NCBI GenBank assembly: GCA_963682055.1
Contig: OY821746.1
Location: 23,812,481 to 23,876,480, forward strand
Origin: Primula veris
Taxonomy: Eukaryota; Streptophyta; Magnoliopsida; Ericales; Primulaceae
Reading direction: 5' to 3'
Length of the DNA stretch: 64,000 nt
Shown: positions 1 to 9,889 of the stretch, one piece after another
How positions within the stretch are numbered: position 1 is the stretch's first letter
How the letters are laid out: the number at the start of each line of letters is the position of its first letter
Position numbers and translations under genes: made by a program
Notes under the pieces: model-generated
The model's database searches: none
Told to the model about the DNA's origin: nothing
Seen by the model: only the letters and a program-made list of their open reading frames with translations

Positions 1-3000
1 TCTGGATTGCGTCGATGTCGGATTGGACATTAGAAGGCAAAAATACTTGAACAACCCCAATTTGCTTAGCTGCGTCAAGATACCCCGAAACATTTCTAAG
101 TTTCTCAACAGTGTTGTCGGCTTGATTCACTACATAATCCAATGTTTTTGTTGTGCTGTCATGATATTTCCCTTGACCAGTGTATAAAACAACACACCCG
201 ACTCTGAAACCAAAAAACTCATACCTTAAGTCAGAAATGGTTCAAACAACAACATAGAATAGAAGAGAGAGAGGCACAGGGGTTGGGGTTGGGGTTGGGG
301 TTGGAATTGGGTTGGGTGGGAGGAGAAGATATATTACTCTTGCATCTTACACTTTGCCAAAACTGTTTGATCTCTTGTTTCCCCTAACTTTTTACAACCA
401 TGTCCCAAATTTCCCCATTTTTACTAACGAGTAATTGCGTTCACCCAAAATATAATGAGTTAGTAAATCAAATTACTTACATGATGCCCAAACGATAATA
501 AGGCGACTAAAGTAAATCACTGACACAATGCCCAAACTATAATGACGACTGAATGAAGCAAATCACATACACGAGGAGCTAATAAAGCAAATTACTTACA
601 TGATGCCCAAACGATAGTAAGGACGGACTAAAGTAAATCACTTACACGATGCCCAAACTATAAGGACGACTGCATAAAGCAAATCACTTACATGATGTTC
701 AAACAATAATGAGCAAATATAGCAAAACATTTGCAAAATAACTTCCTTAAAATGTTCAAGTTGAAAAATGAGAAAAATAACAAGCAAATTTCTTTGAGCA
801 TCATGATCGAGTTGCCAGTTAGCAAGTTACTACAATTAAAGAAATTATTGTGAAGTGTAATGGTTCGGCGAGAGAATGTAAAAGTTGGGAAAACGTGAGA
901 AACATTCCAGTTTACTGGGATAACCCCTAAATGTCACGATTGATTTGTTCTCGTTTCCCCTTAACTTTTTTAAACCTAAGTCCCAAATTGGCCCCTTCTA
1001 CTAATGAGTAATTGTGTTGAGTAAACTAAATCAAATCACTTGCTAAGTGCCTAAAAAATAATGAGGAGTGAATTAAGAAAACACTAACATGATGCCCAAA
1101 CAATTATCAGGAGCGAATAAAGCAAAACATTGGCATAAAAGATTTCTAGAAAGATTGTTCAAGTTGAAAATTGAGAAAAAGAACGAGAAGGTTTCTTTGA
1201 GCATCATTAGTGAGTTGCCAGTTAGAAAAATGCTGCAATCAGAGGAACTATTGTGAACTTTAGCGGCTCGGTGAGAGAATGTACGATTTGGAGAAAACGT
1301 AAAAAAGTAAAACTAAAAGACAAAAGAGCACATACATTGCACAAACGGTGAAGAGTATGAGGAGAATGAGAGAGAGAGCATATGCTAAACGAGAATAGCC
1401 ATATGGAGCCCTTCTACAACAGCAGTAGCAGAGACACATGAAAAATAAGCAAAGTCCAAAAGCTACAAACCAGACCGCTGCAATCCCAAAGAAGGGTGCA
1501 GCTGTAAAAGCCACCGACTGCGTACAAAATAAGCACAAGTTAGAATGAGGTACAAAGTTTATTTAAATGGGTAATGTAGAAAAAAATCATAAGAAGTCCG
1601 AGGGGGGGAAAGACTTGCGCCTGAAAGCAGAAGTCAAAACAAGATATTTTTCAGAATGGTTTCATCTACCATAACAAATGGTTAAATCACCAAAAACTAA
1701 AGGTGTACATACTATTTTCAAATTTTTGTAATCTTCTCTTTATCAAAATCAGAACTCAGCCTTAAATCGTTATGTTTTACTCTGAACTGTATTCAGAAGT
1801 AAATGTTCCTATCATTTCCATTCAATACCGTCTTGATTGAGAGTATATTAAACGCCAAAGTTTCGCATGAAAATATTATTTTTTCCAGTGACATTCACAG
1901 ATTGGCTGTACTTTGTTTATATATATCCTAAATAGTTACAATAAAAGTTTTAGTGTAGCAAACAAGAGAAGCTAGCTGGGTAACATGGCTGTTAAGCTAC
2001 TTATTTACAACACTGAGTTTGTTGCAGGCTTGAAGCAACAAAGAAGTTAGCAGCTTTTTTTATGCTCCGTCCGGAAAAAATAACCATGTGTTTATTGTTG
2101 ATACTTTCTAGTTGGTTCACAGTATTTACAAGCATCGAAAGTCTAACTATAAAAGCATATAATTCAGGTGTCTTAATAATTAGGATTACATATCAGAAAA
2201 TATCTAAATAAGGACTGTTAATACTTTTTAAAAAAAATTAGTTATTACTGTTTGTAAAACCATATAAATCAGTCTTCATAAGAGTTAGGACTGCATCTCT
2301 GAAAATATCTAAAAATGGACTGATTTTTATTTGTAAGTGCACACTTACTTTCTTCAACCCCACACCCAGCCCCTTACCTATCCTGGTTAAACACATTTTG
2401 ACTACCACTAAACTCTCTTACACTAATAATCTTACCCTGCGGGGTTAAAAAAATAGTGTTTTATTTAATTTCAATTCGGTCCCTGCCACATATGATTTAT
2501 AATGTATGAGAGTTAGTGATTCTCAATGTAGCAAGGGTTCCCCTCACCACAACACACACACACAAACTCTTTATATATATATAAAGAGTTGACATCAAAA
2601 TATATATATATTTAACGGCTGAGATTACTCCTATAGTTGACATCAAAATCTGGTCCATTGATTTGAACGGCTAAGATTAAACATTGTTAGTAATTACTAC
2701 TAGTATTAATTAAGATGGGAAAAAATGTAAACCATTCTCTCTCTTATTCTAACACGCCTCCATTAAACATCTCCTTCCATAGCCTTGTAGAGTTATAATG
2801 TAGGAGCAAAACTAGCGAGATGTAAGATCCATAGCAGTGTTAATTAATTCAAGAAACCAATAGGAGTATGACCTTTGAACCCTAAATCTGACATAAGTCA
2901 CAAATTCTAAAAAAACAAGTTAACTCAATGTACTCTAGTGGACCAAAGACACAAATCCCGTTTCAGTTTTTCTTAAACGTAACCTGCAACTACAAATTAA

Positions 3001-6000
3001 AGTGAATGTTCGATGTGAATAGATTAACCAGAAAACAATCCACCACAATACATAACTCAACCTTCGACTATACGAATTTTTAGTCTAGGAAATTTCAATT
3101 TTAATCTGGCTCTGACGAGGATGGAATGGGTCATATTTTAATCTAAATATTGCATATATAATACACATGCATCCATAAATGGACATGTGGAGTATAAGGT
3201 TGCACTATTTGGCCAAGACTGTTATAAGTTATAACTATTGAGAGATAGAAACACATAAGAGAGAGAAACAGAATTGGGTGAGACTCCTGGTTTGTTTGTT
3301 TTTTTGTTTTTTAAGTTTGATCACAATCGTTCAAATCAATGGACCAAAATTTTGATGTCAACTATAGTGTTTTTGGTGATGTCCATTTATCCTCCCCCTA
3401 AATATTATGACTACCTGACAGCAGAACAACTAACTCAAAGTCAAGAATAAGAGAATATTTTCATGTGCACTCCAACATTTTCTCAACCATTTTGATTAAA
3501 ATATTTATCTTACTTTAACACCAAATCAAACAGTAGTCAACATTAACATTCATTTCCTACTGGCGGTAGATTAGGCTGCTTTTTCTTAAAATAGTTTTGG
3601 TTAAAAAGTGTAACCAAATTCAGGAACAAAATCGCATAGAAAGCTACTTGCTACCTGGTGAAAAATCTCTTTGGGTAAAAACATTTAAAAAGTAAATGGA
3701 AAAACATATAATTACAGAAAAACAATAGGGATCCTACATCTAGTAAATAAATGTCAACTATGATAACTGATAAGGAAAAGCGAACACTACTCGTCCCTAT
3801 TTTCTTAGCCTCCTAGCATTTCAATCTTTTCAATTATAAAAAAGAACCTACTCTCTCGCTCTCTCTCTCTCTGTAATTCTCTAACTCTGCTAAATCTTTG
3901 AATATTTGCATCAAATTGACGACTTATGCTACCTGGCCGTCCCTTCACAAACTTTTAAAAAATCCAGTTTTCCTAACAAAATGAAAGTCTAAAATTTAGT
4001 TTGCTGGCTCATAAATTAACTGAAAAAGTAGTTGAACCTTAGTTATACTACAGCCAACTGAAGAAAACATATTTCTCCAATAGATAGATAATTAACTCTT
4101 AACTTCCACGGGGACAAATTTGAGTTAATCAGCTTAAAACTTCTAGCTTCATCGTAGTAGACAATTTTATGGTTACATAGATTCATATACATAGTTTGCT
4201 TGACTCCATCTCTTAAACAAAATATTCTGGTTAATCAGCTTAAAATCTATCTTTATCTTAGTAGAAATTTAAATAGTTACACTTAGAAAACTGGCTAACC
4301 AAATTGCAGTTTTTTTTTTTTTTTAAAATAACCAAATTGCACTCTATTCAACCAAAAAAGCTGATACAAAACTATATATTTAGTAAATACAAGGTACTAT
4401 GTACATCTCTGTATATATATATACATACATAATACATACATACATACATATACATATACATATACATATTACATACATATATATTTTAAGTTGGGACAGA
4501 GAGTGCTTACAGCCCAGTAATGCTCATTACTAATGTTCCATCCACCAGTATACTTCTTGAAATCATCAATGGGGTCTTTTCTATATGTCCTCTTCGCCGC
4601 CAAAACATTATACGACGAATTCAGGGCATTTTCTTCGCCTCCGCTTGCTTCTTCACCAAGAAACCTCCTCTCTAAAGTCACTCCCCATTCCCGTTCTTCC
4701 CCTAAAATTTTCAAATAATGTTAATATAAAAATCACCGCAAGATTAACACAAACAAAAGAATGAAGGATATTTGGTCCTTTTCTTTATTATAAAATCAAG
4801 ATGCTACAAGTTAAAACCAAACACATTTTTTTGACAAAATGTAGCTTTTAATATCAGTTGCCAAACACTTCACTGCAGCTTTAATAACTAAGCTTTTTTG
4901 ACAAAATTTGCTTTTTTTGTCACTGCAACTCTTTTAAGTAAATTTTAAGCTTATATTCGATCTAAACAAACAAACCTCAATTAAGTTTAGGAATAGAATA
5001 TGTTTATAATCTCCAATTTCGAGCACTTCAAATTTAGGACTACACAAATTGAAGAGGAAACTATACAAGTGACTAAGTGCCTCTTTGGCAACAACTTTTT
5101 TTCTCAGCTTTTTTAACTTTTTGATTAAAAAAAGCTACGAGTGTTCGGTATATAAGCTTTTTTAGCTTTTCAAAAGCTAGCTTTTGGGTCATAAAAGCAG
5201 AAAAGATAGGAATAAACTACGAATTTGGGGATTTTTTTTCTCTTTTGCACATAAAAATTATCAAAAGTAAAAAAATTATAACCAAATCATTTTATATATT
5301 TACCAGTCACTCATAAGTTGAAATAAGTAAAAAATGACGTACAGGGCCGGTTTTGGGCCCGTGCAAGCAGTGCCCACGCACCGGGTCCGGAAAAATTAAG
5401 GGCCCAAAATATTTAAATGTTTTGAATATATATGTAGTATATAAAATTATACAGATATTAAATATAATGTATCGGATATTGATATAGTAAGATAGGTTGT
5501 CCAAGTTGGTAGAGTTTGGATGTTTTACACTTTTAATGATAGGTCTTAGGTTCAATCCTTGGCTCTATCATTTTATAGTTTTTATTTTTTTGTTATTAAG
5601 AGTTTTATTATATTAATGGCTTCCACAATTATTACATAGTTATTGGCAAACTACAAACCTTTTACCTATAACATATTTTGCATATATTTATGCTAATCAA
5701 ATTTATCTTATTTCTTATTTTTTATGGGGTAAATCACTAGCAAATGTTAGATCTAATAAAATTAAGAAATGATAAATCGATAATTTTTAAGACCGAGTTA
5801 ACCATAACTTGAAAGTTATAAAAGTTATTAACAAATATATTTGTGTATCTTAAAACTATTAGTTTTCAAATCTTATTTTGTTTTTTATTCGTAAAAATTT
5901 CAATGGGTTATAAAGTAAACAAATTCTAAGTAAACCTTTTATCGAGGGCCATAATTTTAATTTCGCACAGGTCCAAGAAAAACTAAGGTGGTGCCAAACA

Positions 6001-6772
6001 AAAATAAGTAATAAGCCACTTATAAGTAAAAAATAAGTTATAAGCACTTATAAGTAAAAAAACTAAGGTGGTGCCAAACATTACACTACAACTTCTTTTA
6101 AGCAAGCTTTTTTCTCATTGCTTTTTAAAAGCAGCTTTTTGACCAAAAAAAACAATGCCAAACGATCCTTAATAAATCAGTTATCTCAAAATTCAGGACC
6201 AAATCTGACAACTTCCCCAAAGCTGGGGACTCTATATGTTACATTGAAAAAACAAAACAATAAAAAAAAGGTTAAAAACTTTCTAATCAAATCATTATGT
6301 TTATTTAAAACTCACCTATAAATTAACATAAATAAAAAATGACTTATCAACAACTATAACTAAAAACTCACTTATAAGTTAAAAAAAGCTAAGGTAGTAC
6401 CAAACAAGAAAAAATCTTGCTTAAAACTCAATTATGTTTTAAGCAAGATTTTATCTCATTGCTTTTTTAAAAAGCAGATTTTTAACCAATAAAGACAATG
6501 CCAAACGCGCCTTAATAAAACAGTTATCTCAAAATTCAGGACCAAATATGTAAACTTCTATAAATCTAGGGACTCTATATATATTCCATTAAAAAAACAG
6601 GTTAAAAAAAATAAAATAAAAAACATTAATGTGATATAATAGCGGAAAAAGAAAAAGGAAAATAATATATACCTGAGGCGAATGGTGTTATAAAGTGGTT
6701 ATGGTTTTGAATTAGGCTCTGTGATAATAATGGAAATAATAAAACGAGAAAATAGAATACTAAAAAAGTGCG

Positions 6773-6775
<3 letters not shown>
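1..6775 (-). CDS. Plant Tweety-like membrane protein, C-terminal part beyond window
   Basis: Four exons on the minus strand: 6775-6673, 4701-4511, 1517-1336 and 203 to the window edge. Phases agree at all three junctions. The ~226 residues visible begin with a hydrophobic signal peptide (residues 1-20, MRTFLVFYFLVLLF...). A luminal segment follows, with the motif KYTGGWNISNEHYWAS near residue 90 and possible N-glycosylation sites (NSS, NIS). Exon 3 encodes two membrane spans separated by CCCRRAPYGYSRLAYALS. Exon 4 opens with GCVVLYTGQGKYH and continues DYVVNQADNTVEKLRNVS. This architecture and these motifs match the plant family that includes Arabidopsis At2g12400 and At2g25270, distant relatives of animal Tweety proteins; its biochemical role is not established. 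The ATG was chosen because it starts the signal peptide and an AAT repeat lies immediately upstream. Introns carry MITEs and duplications but no exon is broken. Confidence 0.85.
279..304 (+). repeat. TTGGGG array with four GGGG tracts
   Basis: Four GGGG runs separated by TT lie in intron 3 of the Tweety-like gene, about 75 bases from its 3' splice site. On the transcribed sense strand the run is CCCCAA, so any G-quadruplex would form on the opposite DNA strand. It is unlike the plant telomere unit TTTAGGG. Confidence 0.8.
382..1310. repeat. Direct duplication in intron 3 with inner ~60-bp repeats
   Basis: The segment starting near 382 (CCCCTAACTTTTTACAACC) recurs in diverged form from about 955 (CCCCTTAACTTTTTTAAACC). 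The copies share landmarks in the same order: GTCCCAAATT, TTTCTTTGAGCATCAT, GAGTTGCCAGTTAG and GAGAGAATGTA. In the first copy, 470-700, a ~60-bp unit with the core GATGCCCAAAC is itself tandemly repeated about four to five times. The second copy runs to about 1310, just inside intron 3 and next to exon 3. Confidence 0.7.
2631..3367. mobile_element. MITE-like element with ~45-bp terminal inverted repeats
   Basis: The left end reads CTATAGTTGACATCAAAAT followed by GGTCCATTGATTTGAACG. The right end is the reverse complement of this with few changes, ending CAACTATAG. The element lies in intron 2 of the Tweety-like gene and has no coding capacity that I can see. A partial extra copy of the end motif lies just outside on the left, near 2587. 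The superfamily is not clear. Confidence 0.65.
4411..4485. repeat. TA/TACA microsatellite
   Basis: A run of TATATA, TACATACA and TATACA units in intron 2 ends about 25 bases from the 5' splice site of exon 2. Confidence 0.8.
5342..5975. mobile_element. hAT-type element relic (CAGGGCCGG terminus)
   Basis: The left end reads CAGGGCCGGTTTTGGGCCC with CACCGGGTCC and AAGGGCCC just inside, a GC-rich end in an AT-rich intron and characteristic of a plant hAT group. At the right, GAGGGCCATAATTTTAATTT and CGCACAGGTCC resemble the inner part of the opposite end, but the terminal bases are lost. The interior has no intact frame and carries a tRNA-like segment. Confidence 0.5.
5491..5571 (+). other. tRNA-Lys-like relic (SINE head or tRNA pseudogene)
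   Basis: An A-box-like AGTTGGTAGAGT (5504-5515) and a B-box-like GGTTCAATCC (5549-5558) are spaced as in a tRNA. CTTTTAAT sits where a lysine anticodon loop would be. The arms do not pair well, so it is not a functional tRNA. The T-rich sequence after it would fit a plant SINE tail. Confidence 0.5.
6059..6610. repeat. ~330-bp direct duplication
   Basis: Two copies, starting near 6060 and 6385, share in order the motifs GCTAAGGT or ACTAAGGT, TTTTAAGCAAG, CTCATTGCTTTT, ACAATGCCAAACG, CAGTTATCTCAAAATTCAGG and GGGACTCTATAT. Both lie in intron 1 of the Tweety-like gene. Confidence 0.65.
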
Positions 6776-6809
<34 letters not shown>

Positions 6810-6890
6810 TATTTTTTGATTTCTGAAAAAAGGAACAAATTATGGATTTTAAAAAAACACAGCAGGTTTGTAGAGAGAGAGAGAGAGAGT
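6774..6890 (-). promoter_or_regulatory. Probable 5' UTR/leader of the Tweety-like gene with AAT and CT repeats
   Basis: Immediately upstream of the start codon on the minus strand is an AAT trinucleotide run (6774-6811), then a CT dinucleotide run (6872-6889 read as GA on the plus strand). CT-rich patches are common in plant leaders near transcription starts. No clear TATA box was placed. Confidence 0.45.
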
Positions 6891-6943
6891 AGTTTTTTGT
6901 TAAGTTAGTATTTATTTAACCGTTGGTTTTGTTTTGTTTTTAT

Positions 6944-7594
6944 GGATAAAATGCAAATAACCCCTATAAACTATTAATTCTTACAATTTACCCCATTACC
7001 TATCAAATATTTTCAGTTAACCCCCAAGTTCATCATTAATTCTCTCCTAACGAATAAAGATTTGATATAGATATTTCTGCATTTTCATGCCCATAGTTCT
7101 AGTGAGATTGAGTGTTGCAATTATACCAAGTTCTTCATGGATGTAATATGTATTAGGTCCCTCCTTTTGTTAATATATACTTACTTACCGGAAAAAAAAA
7201 AGTTCATCATTAAAATAACACAACTTTTACTCATTTGTTCATTTTACTAAATTATCTGTTTGATATATGTAGTTTTTCAATGCATATGAATTTAAGATGA
7301 CAATTACCATAAAAAAAAGACTTCATAAGAGGTTTTATTTAAATAAATATTATTTCTTTGAGAAAAACTATTTTTTTTGTGTCATTTCATTAAAAAAAAA
7401 AACAGTACTTGATATGCATGAATATCGAATAACTGATAATATTAAATGAAAATTCAACTAAAGAAGATCAATAAGCGTAAAGTTATATCCTTTAATTGCA
7501 AATGTGTGTTTACTGGGGTTAATTGTAAGAATCGATAGTTGTAGGGAATTATTTGCAAATAATTAATAGTTCCAGCGGTTATTTGCATTTTACC
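6944..7594. mobile_element. MITE, AAATGCAAATAACC family, copy 1
   Basis: The ends GGATAAAATGCAAATAACC and its near-reverse complement GGTTATTTGCATTTTACC bound about 650 bases. Inside, ATTAATTCTTACAATT on the left is mirrored by AATTGTAAGAATCGATAG on the right, so the inverted ends extend inward. A second family member lies at 15709-16165. This copy is interrupted by a short LINE-type insertion. Confidence 0.7.
7040..7199 (+). mobile_element. 5'-truncated LINE insertion with 14-bp target duplication
   Basis: The segment ends in a run of A after TTACTTACCGG and is flanked by the perfect direct repeat AAGTTCATCATTAA (7026-7039 and 7200-7213). A poly-A tail, a long target duplication and severe 5' truncation are the hallmarks of L1-type target-primed insertion. 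It sits inside the MITE at 6944-7594 and so is younger than it. Confidence 0.75.
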
Positions 7595-8354
7595 TTTTTT
7601 TTTTTATTATTTGTTTTGTTTTTTTGTTGTGATATCCGTGGTTTGTACGTGTCATGTTGTTAAATACTCTCTTTACATTAATAATAAAAATAATGTTCTT
7701 TTATTTTAATTTAAAAGTGTAATGGTGAGTCATGAAAGTTTTGAACTTTAATGACATTTCTATTTTTGTGACTCACATATACGACACTTTTTTAAACCAA
7801 TTCACTGCTTTTTCTCGGGCCCTACCTCTCTTTTTTTAGCTATAAATTGTTACATAAGCGGAAATTAAACTTTAAAGAAAACAAAACGCGTTTGTTTAGA
7901 ACCTGAAAAACAAATGAGAAAAAAAAAATGAATTTCCGATAAAACATTATTTTTGTTTGGATACCGTAGAAAATTTAAGAAAGTAAAAGCAGATAAATTG
8001 TAAGAAAATTATCATATGTAAATGTCCCACCCAATTTTCTTGGCAAAAACCACGGCAAAATAAAGTAACGAAAAATTAAATCGCTCCCTCGTCACCAGCT
8101 CTCTCTCAACCTATCTAATTTGCCCATATAGGGGTCTTCTACATTTATGATGAATCAACTAATTAATATCATCCGGACAAATATATTTAATATAAATTTT
8201 AATTTTTGACGGAAATTATTTACCCTTTGAGTGGGTTGGCTAGTATACTTGGACTGTTAACACTTTCGAGAACCGGCTCTACAACTAATTGGACTCACTT
8301 GATCATTATAGTGATTTTCATGTCACCAACTAGTCTTTCGCTTGGACTATTGTT

Positions 8355-8405
8355 TTTAATGGATTTAGTTGCTTGGAATGTTAGAGGTCTAAATGACCCC
8401 ATAAG
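8355..8405 (+). pseudogene. Fragment of LINE ORF2 start (endonuclease N-terminus)
   Basis: The frame reads MDLVAWNVRGLNDPIR, the characteristic start of plant L1 ORF2 endonuclease-domain proteins (WNVRGLN). The similarity stops at once and runs into unrelated repeat sequence, so only a scrap remains. Confidence 0.55.
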
Positions 8406-8785
8406 AGCATCATCGTCGGTCTCTGTAAATTACTCATCTCCACGTAATTTGAATATTTTTTCAACAAAATAACATTTGCATCGGTCTCTTTTGAGACTCT
8501 TCAAATTCTAAATAGAGGTGGAGCATCTGAAGTGTGTCTTCTCCTTATTGCATTACTTTATTATTTAATCATTACTTTTGTTTTTATTCATTTTCTTTAG
8601 TCACCACAATAGTAATAAACTTTCATCTATTTACTATTATTTCATTGCAATATAGATTTTGATGGAGATACTAATATATGTTACAAAATCTGAATGACTC
8701 CTCAAGTACTTGAAAACACTAATTTCTCTCTTGATTTACGAAGAACTATAATAAAACCGATGAAAATGCTTTCAGATAAAATGAT
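8403..8785. mobile_element. Possible hAT-type MITE (GAGCATCATCGGT ends)
   Basis: AGAGCATCATCGGTCTC at the left is roughly mirrored by ACCGATGAAAATGCTTT at the right. The boundaries are approximate and no target duplication was established. Confidence 0.3.
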
Positions 8786-8851
8786 GTTAGGTACCTCATT
8801 TATAACCATAATCTTAAAATAGTAGCGCTTTTTGAGCATAAAGTTAATATT

Positions 8852-9054
8852 TGTTTCAGGTTATTATTGGACTATTGGGCCTTACTCATAGTGGGCCTAA
8901 GTTGGGCTTTCTTGCTTGTATAACTCTAACCTCTAGTATATAAAGAAGGTTAGGGTTCTCTTGTATTGATACATTCTGATGAATAAAGACCTACTATTCC
9001 CTCTTTCTATGTCTCCTATATAATATATATACTGAGCTAATAAGACTCACAACA
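8852..9054 (+). repeat. 5' LTR of the copia element (203 bp)
   Basis: It contains the TATA box TATATAAAG and a downstream AATAAAG. It matches the right LTR along its length except for the 43-bp unit duplicated in the right LTR and scattered substitutions. Confidence 0.88.
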
Positions 9055-9889
9055 CGTTATCAGCACTTTGCTCGAGTATAAACTTGGAGATTGAGCATAA
9101 AACTTTTAAAAGTTTTGGGTAAATTTGTTCTATCGACCTTCATAACATACCGGAAGAAAGGTATATTATCAAATTTTGTTATTGTCGTAGACCACTTCAT
9201 AGCATCGCATGTTAACTGTCAAGTATAATATGTTAATAAAACTCCATGATCATGAAACTGCAATTAAATAAATTTGTACGTATAGTATGATGCTGTGCTA
9301 GCTTCTTGTGAGTATATAACTAATACCACTTAAATTGCCATGGGTATATAATGGTCTGTAAAAAAAAAAAAAAAAAGAATTGTATGTATATGTTGCATGA
9401 TTCATAAGACTAAACCACCAATACGTTATTTTGATAACTATTAGAACCTGCCATGTGTATATATACTAATCCTATGCATGTATGGCTGTGCCCATCTATA
9501 TATATTACTGTCATATGAGGAATCCAGTAAACCGCATGCTAGAAACAAACTTGTATGATATCACCATGTAATATTCTTAAATTGCTAAGCTGACATGTAT
9601 CATGTATGTATGAAATAAAATATATTAGCCACATGAATGATTTAGTTACCATGTATAGAATTTAAACATATAGCAATAGAATAATTAAATATTGAGTAAT
9701 ATATTGGTAAGTGTAAATTGGTAAATTTAGATTGTCTGTACTATCATGCTACTGCTATATTATTTAATCATGCAAGCAGGTACAATCTATATTTAATTTA
9801 TTGCCATGTTTATGATATGATAATTTGCGAAATCATATATTTTCACATTTAAGTTGGAAAAATTATGAATCTTCCCCAACTAGGCTCAC

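Larger units (their letters stand above)
5075..6172. mobile_element. MITE family ends (GCCTCTTTGGCAACAAC type) around a nested hAT-like insertion
   Basis: The left end near 5080 (CTCTTTGGCAACAACTTTTT, then a run of AGCTTTT motifs) is matched on the opposite strand near 6120-6172 by GTTTGGCATTG and GGTCAAAAAGCTGCTTTT. Such TTTGGCA ends with AAAAGC-rich subterminal parts are typical of non-autonomous hAT or Harbinger elements. The phrase AACTAAGGTGGTGCCAAACA occurs twice (about 5981 and 6061), which shows local duplication. It lies in intron 1 of the Tweety-like gene. Confidence 0.45.

Noticed and set aside
5491..5571. Functional tRNA-Lys gene
   Set aside because: Acceptor and anticodon stems do not pair adequately; kept only as a tRNA-like relic.
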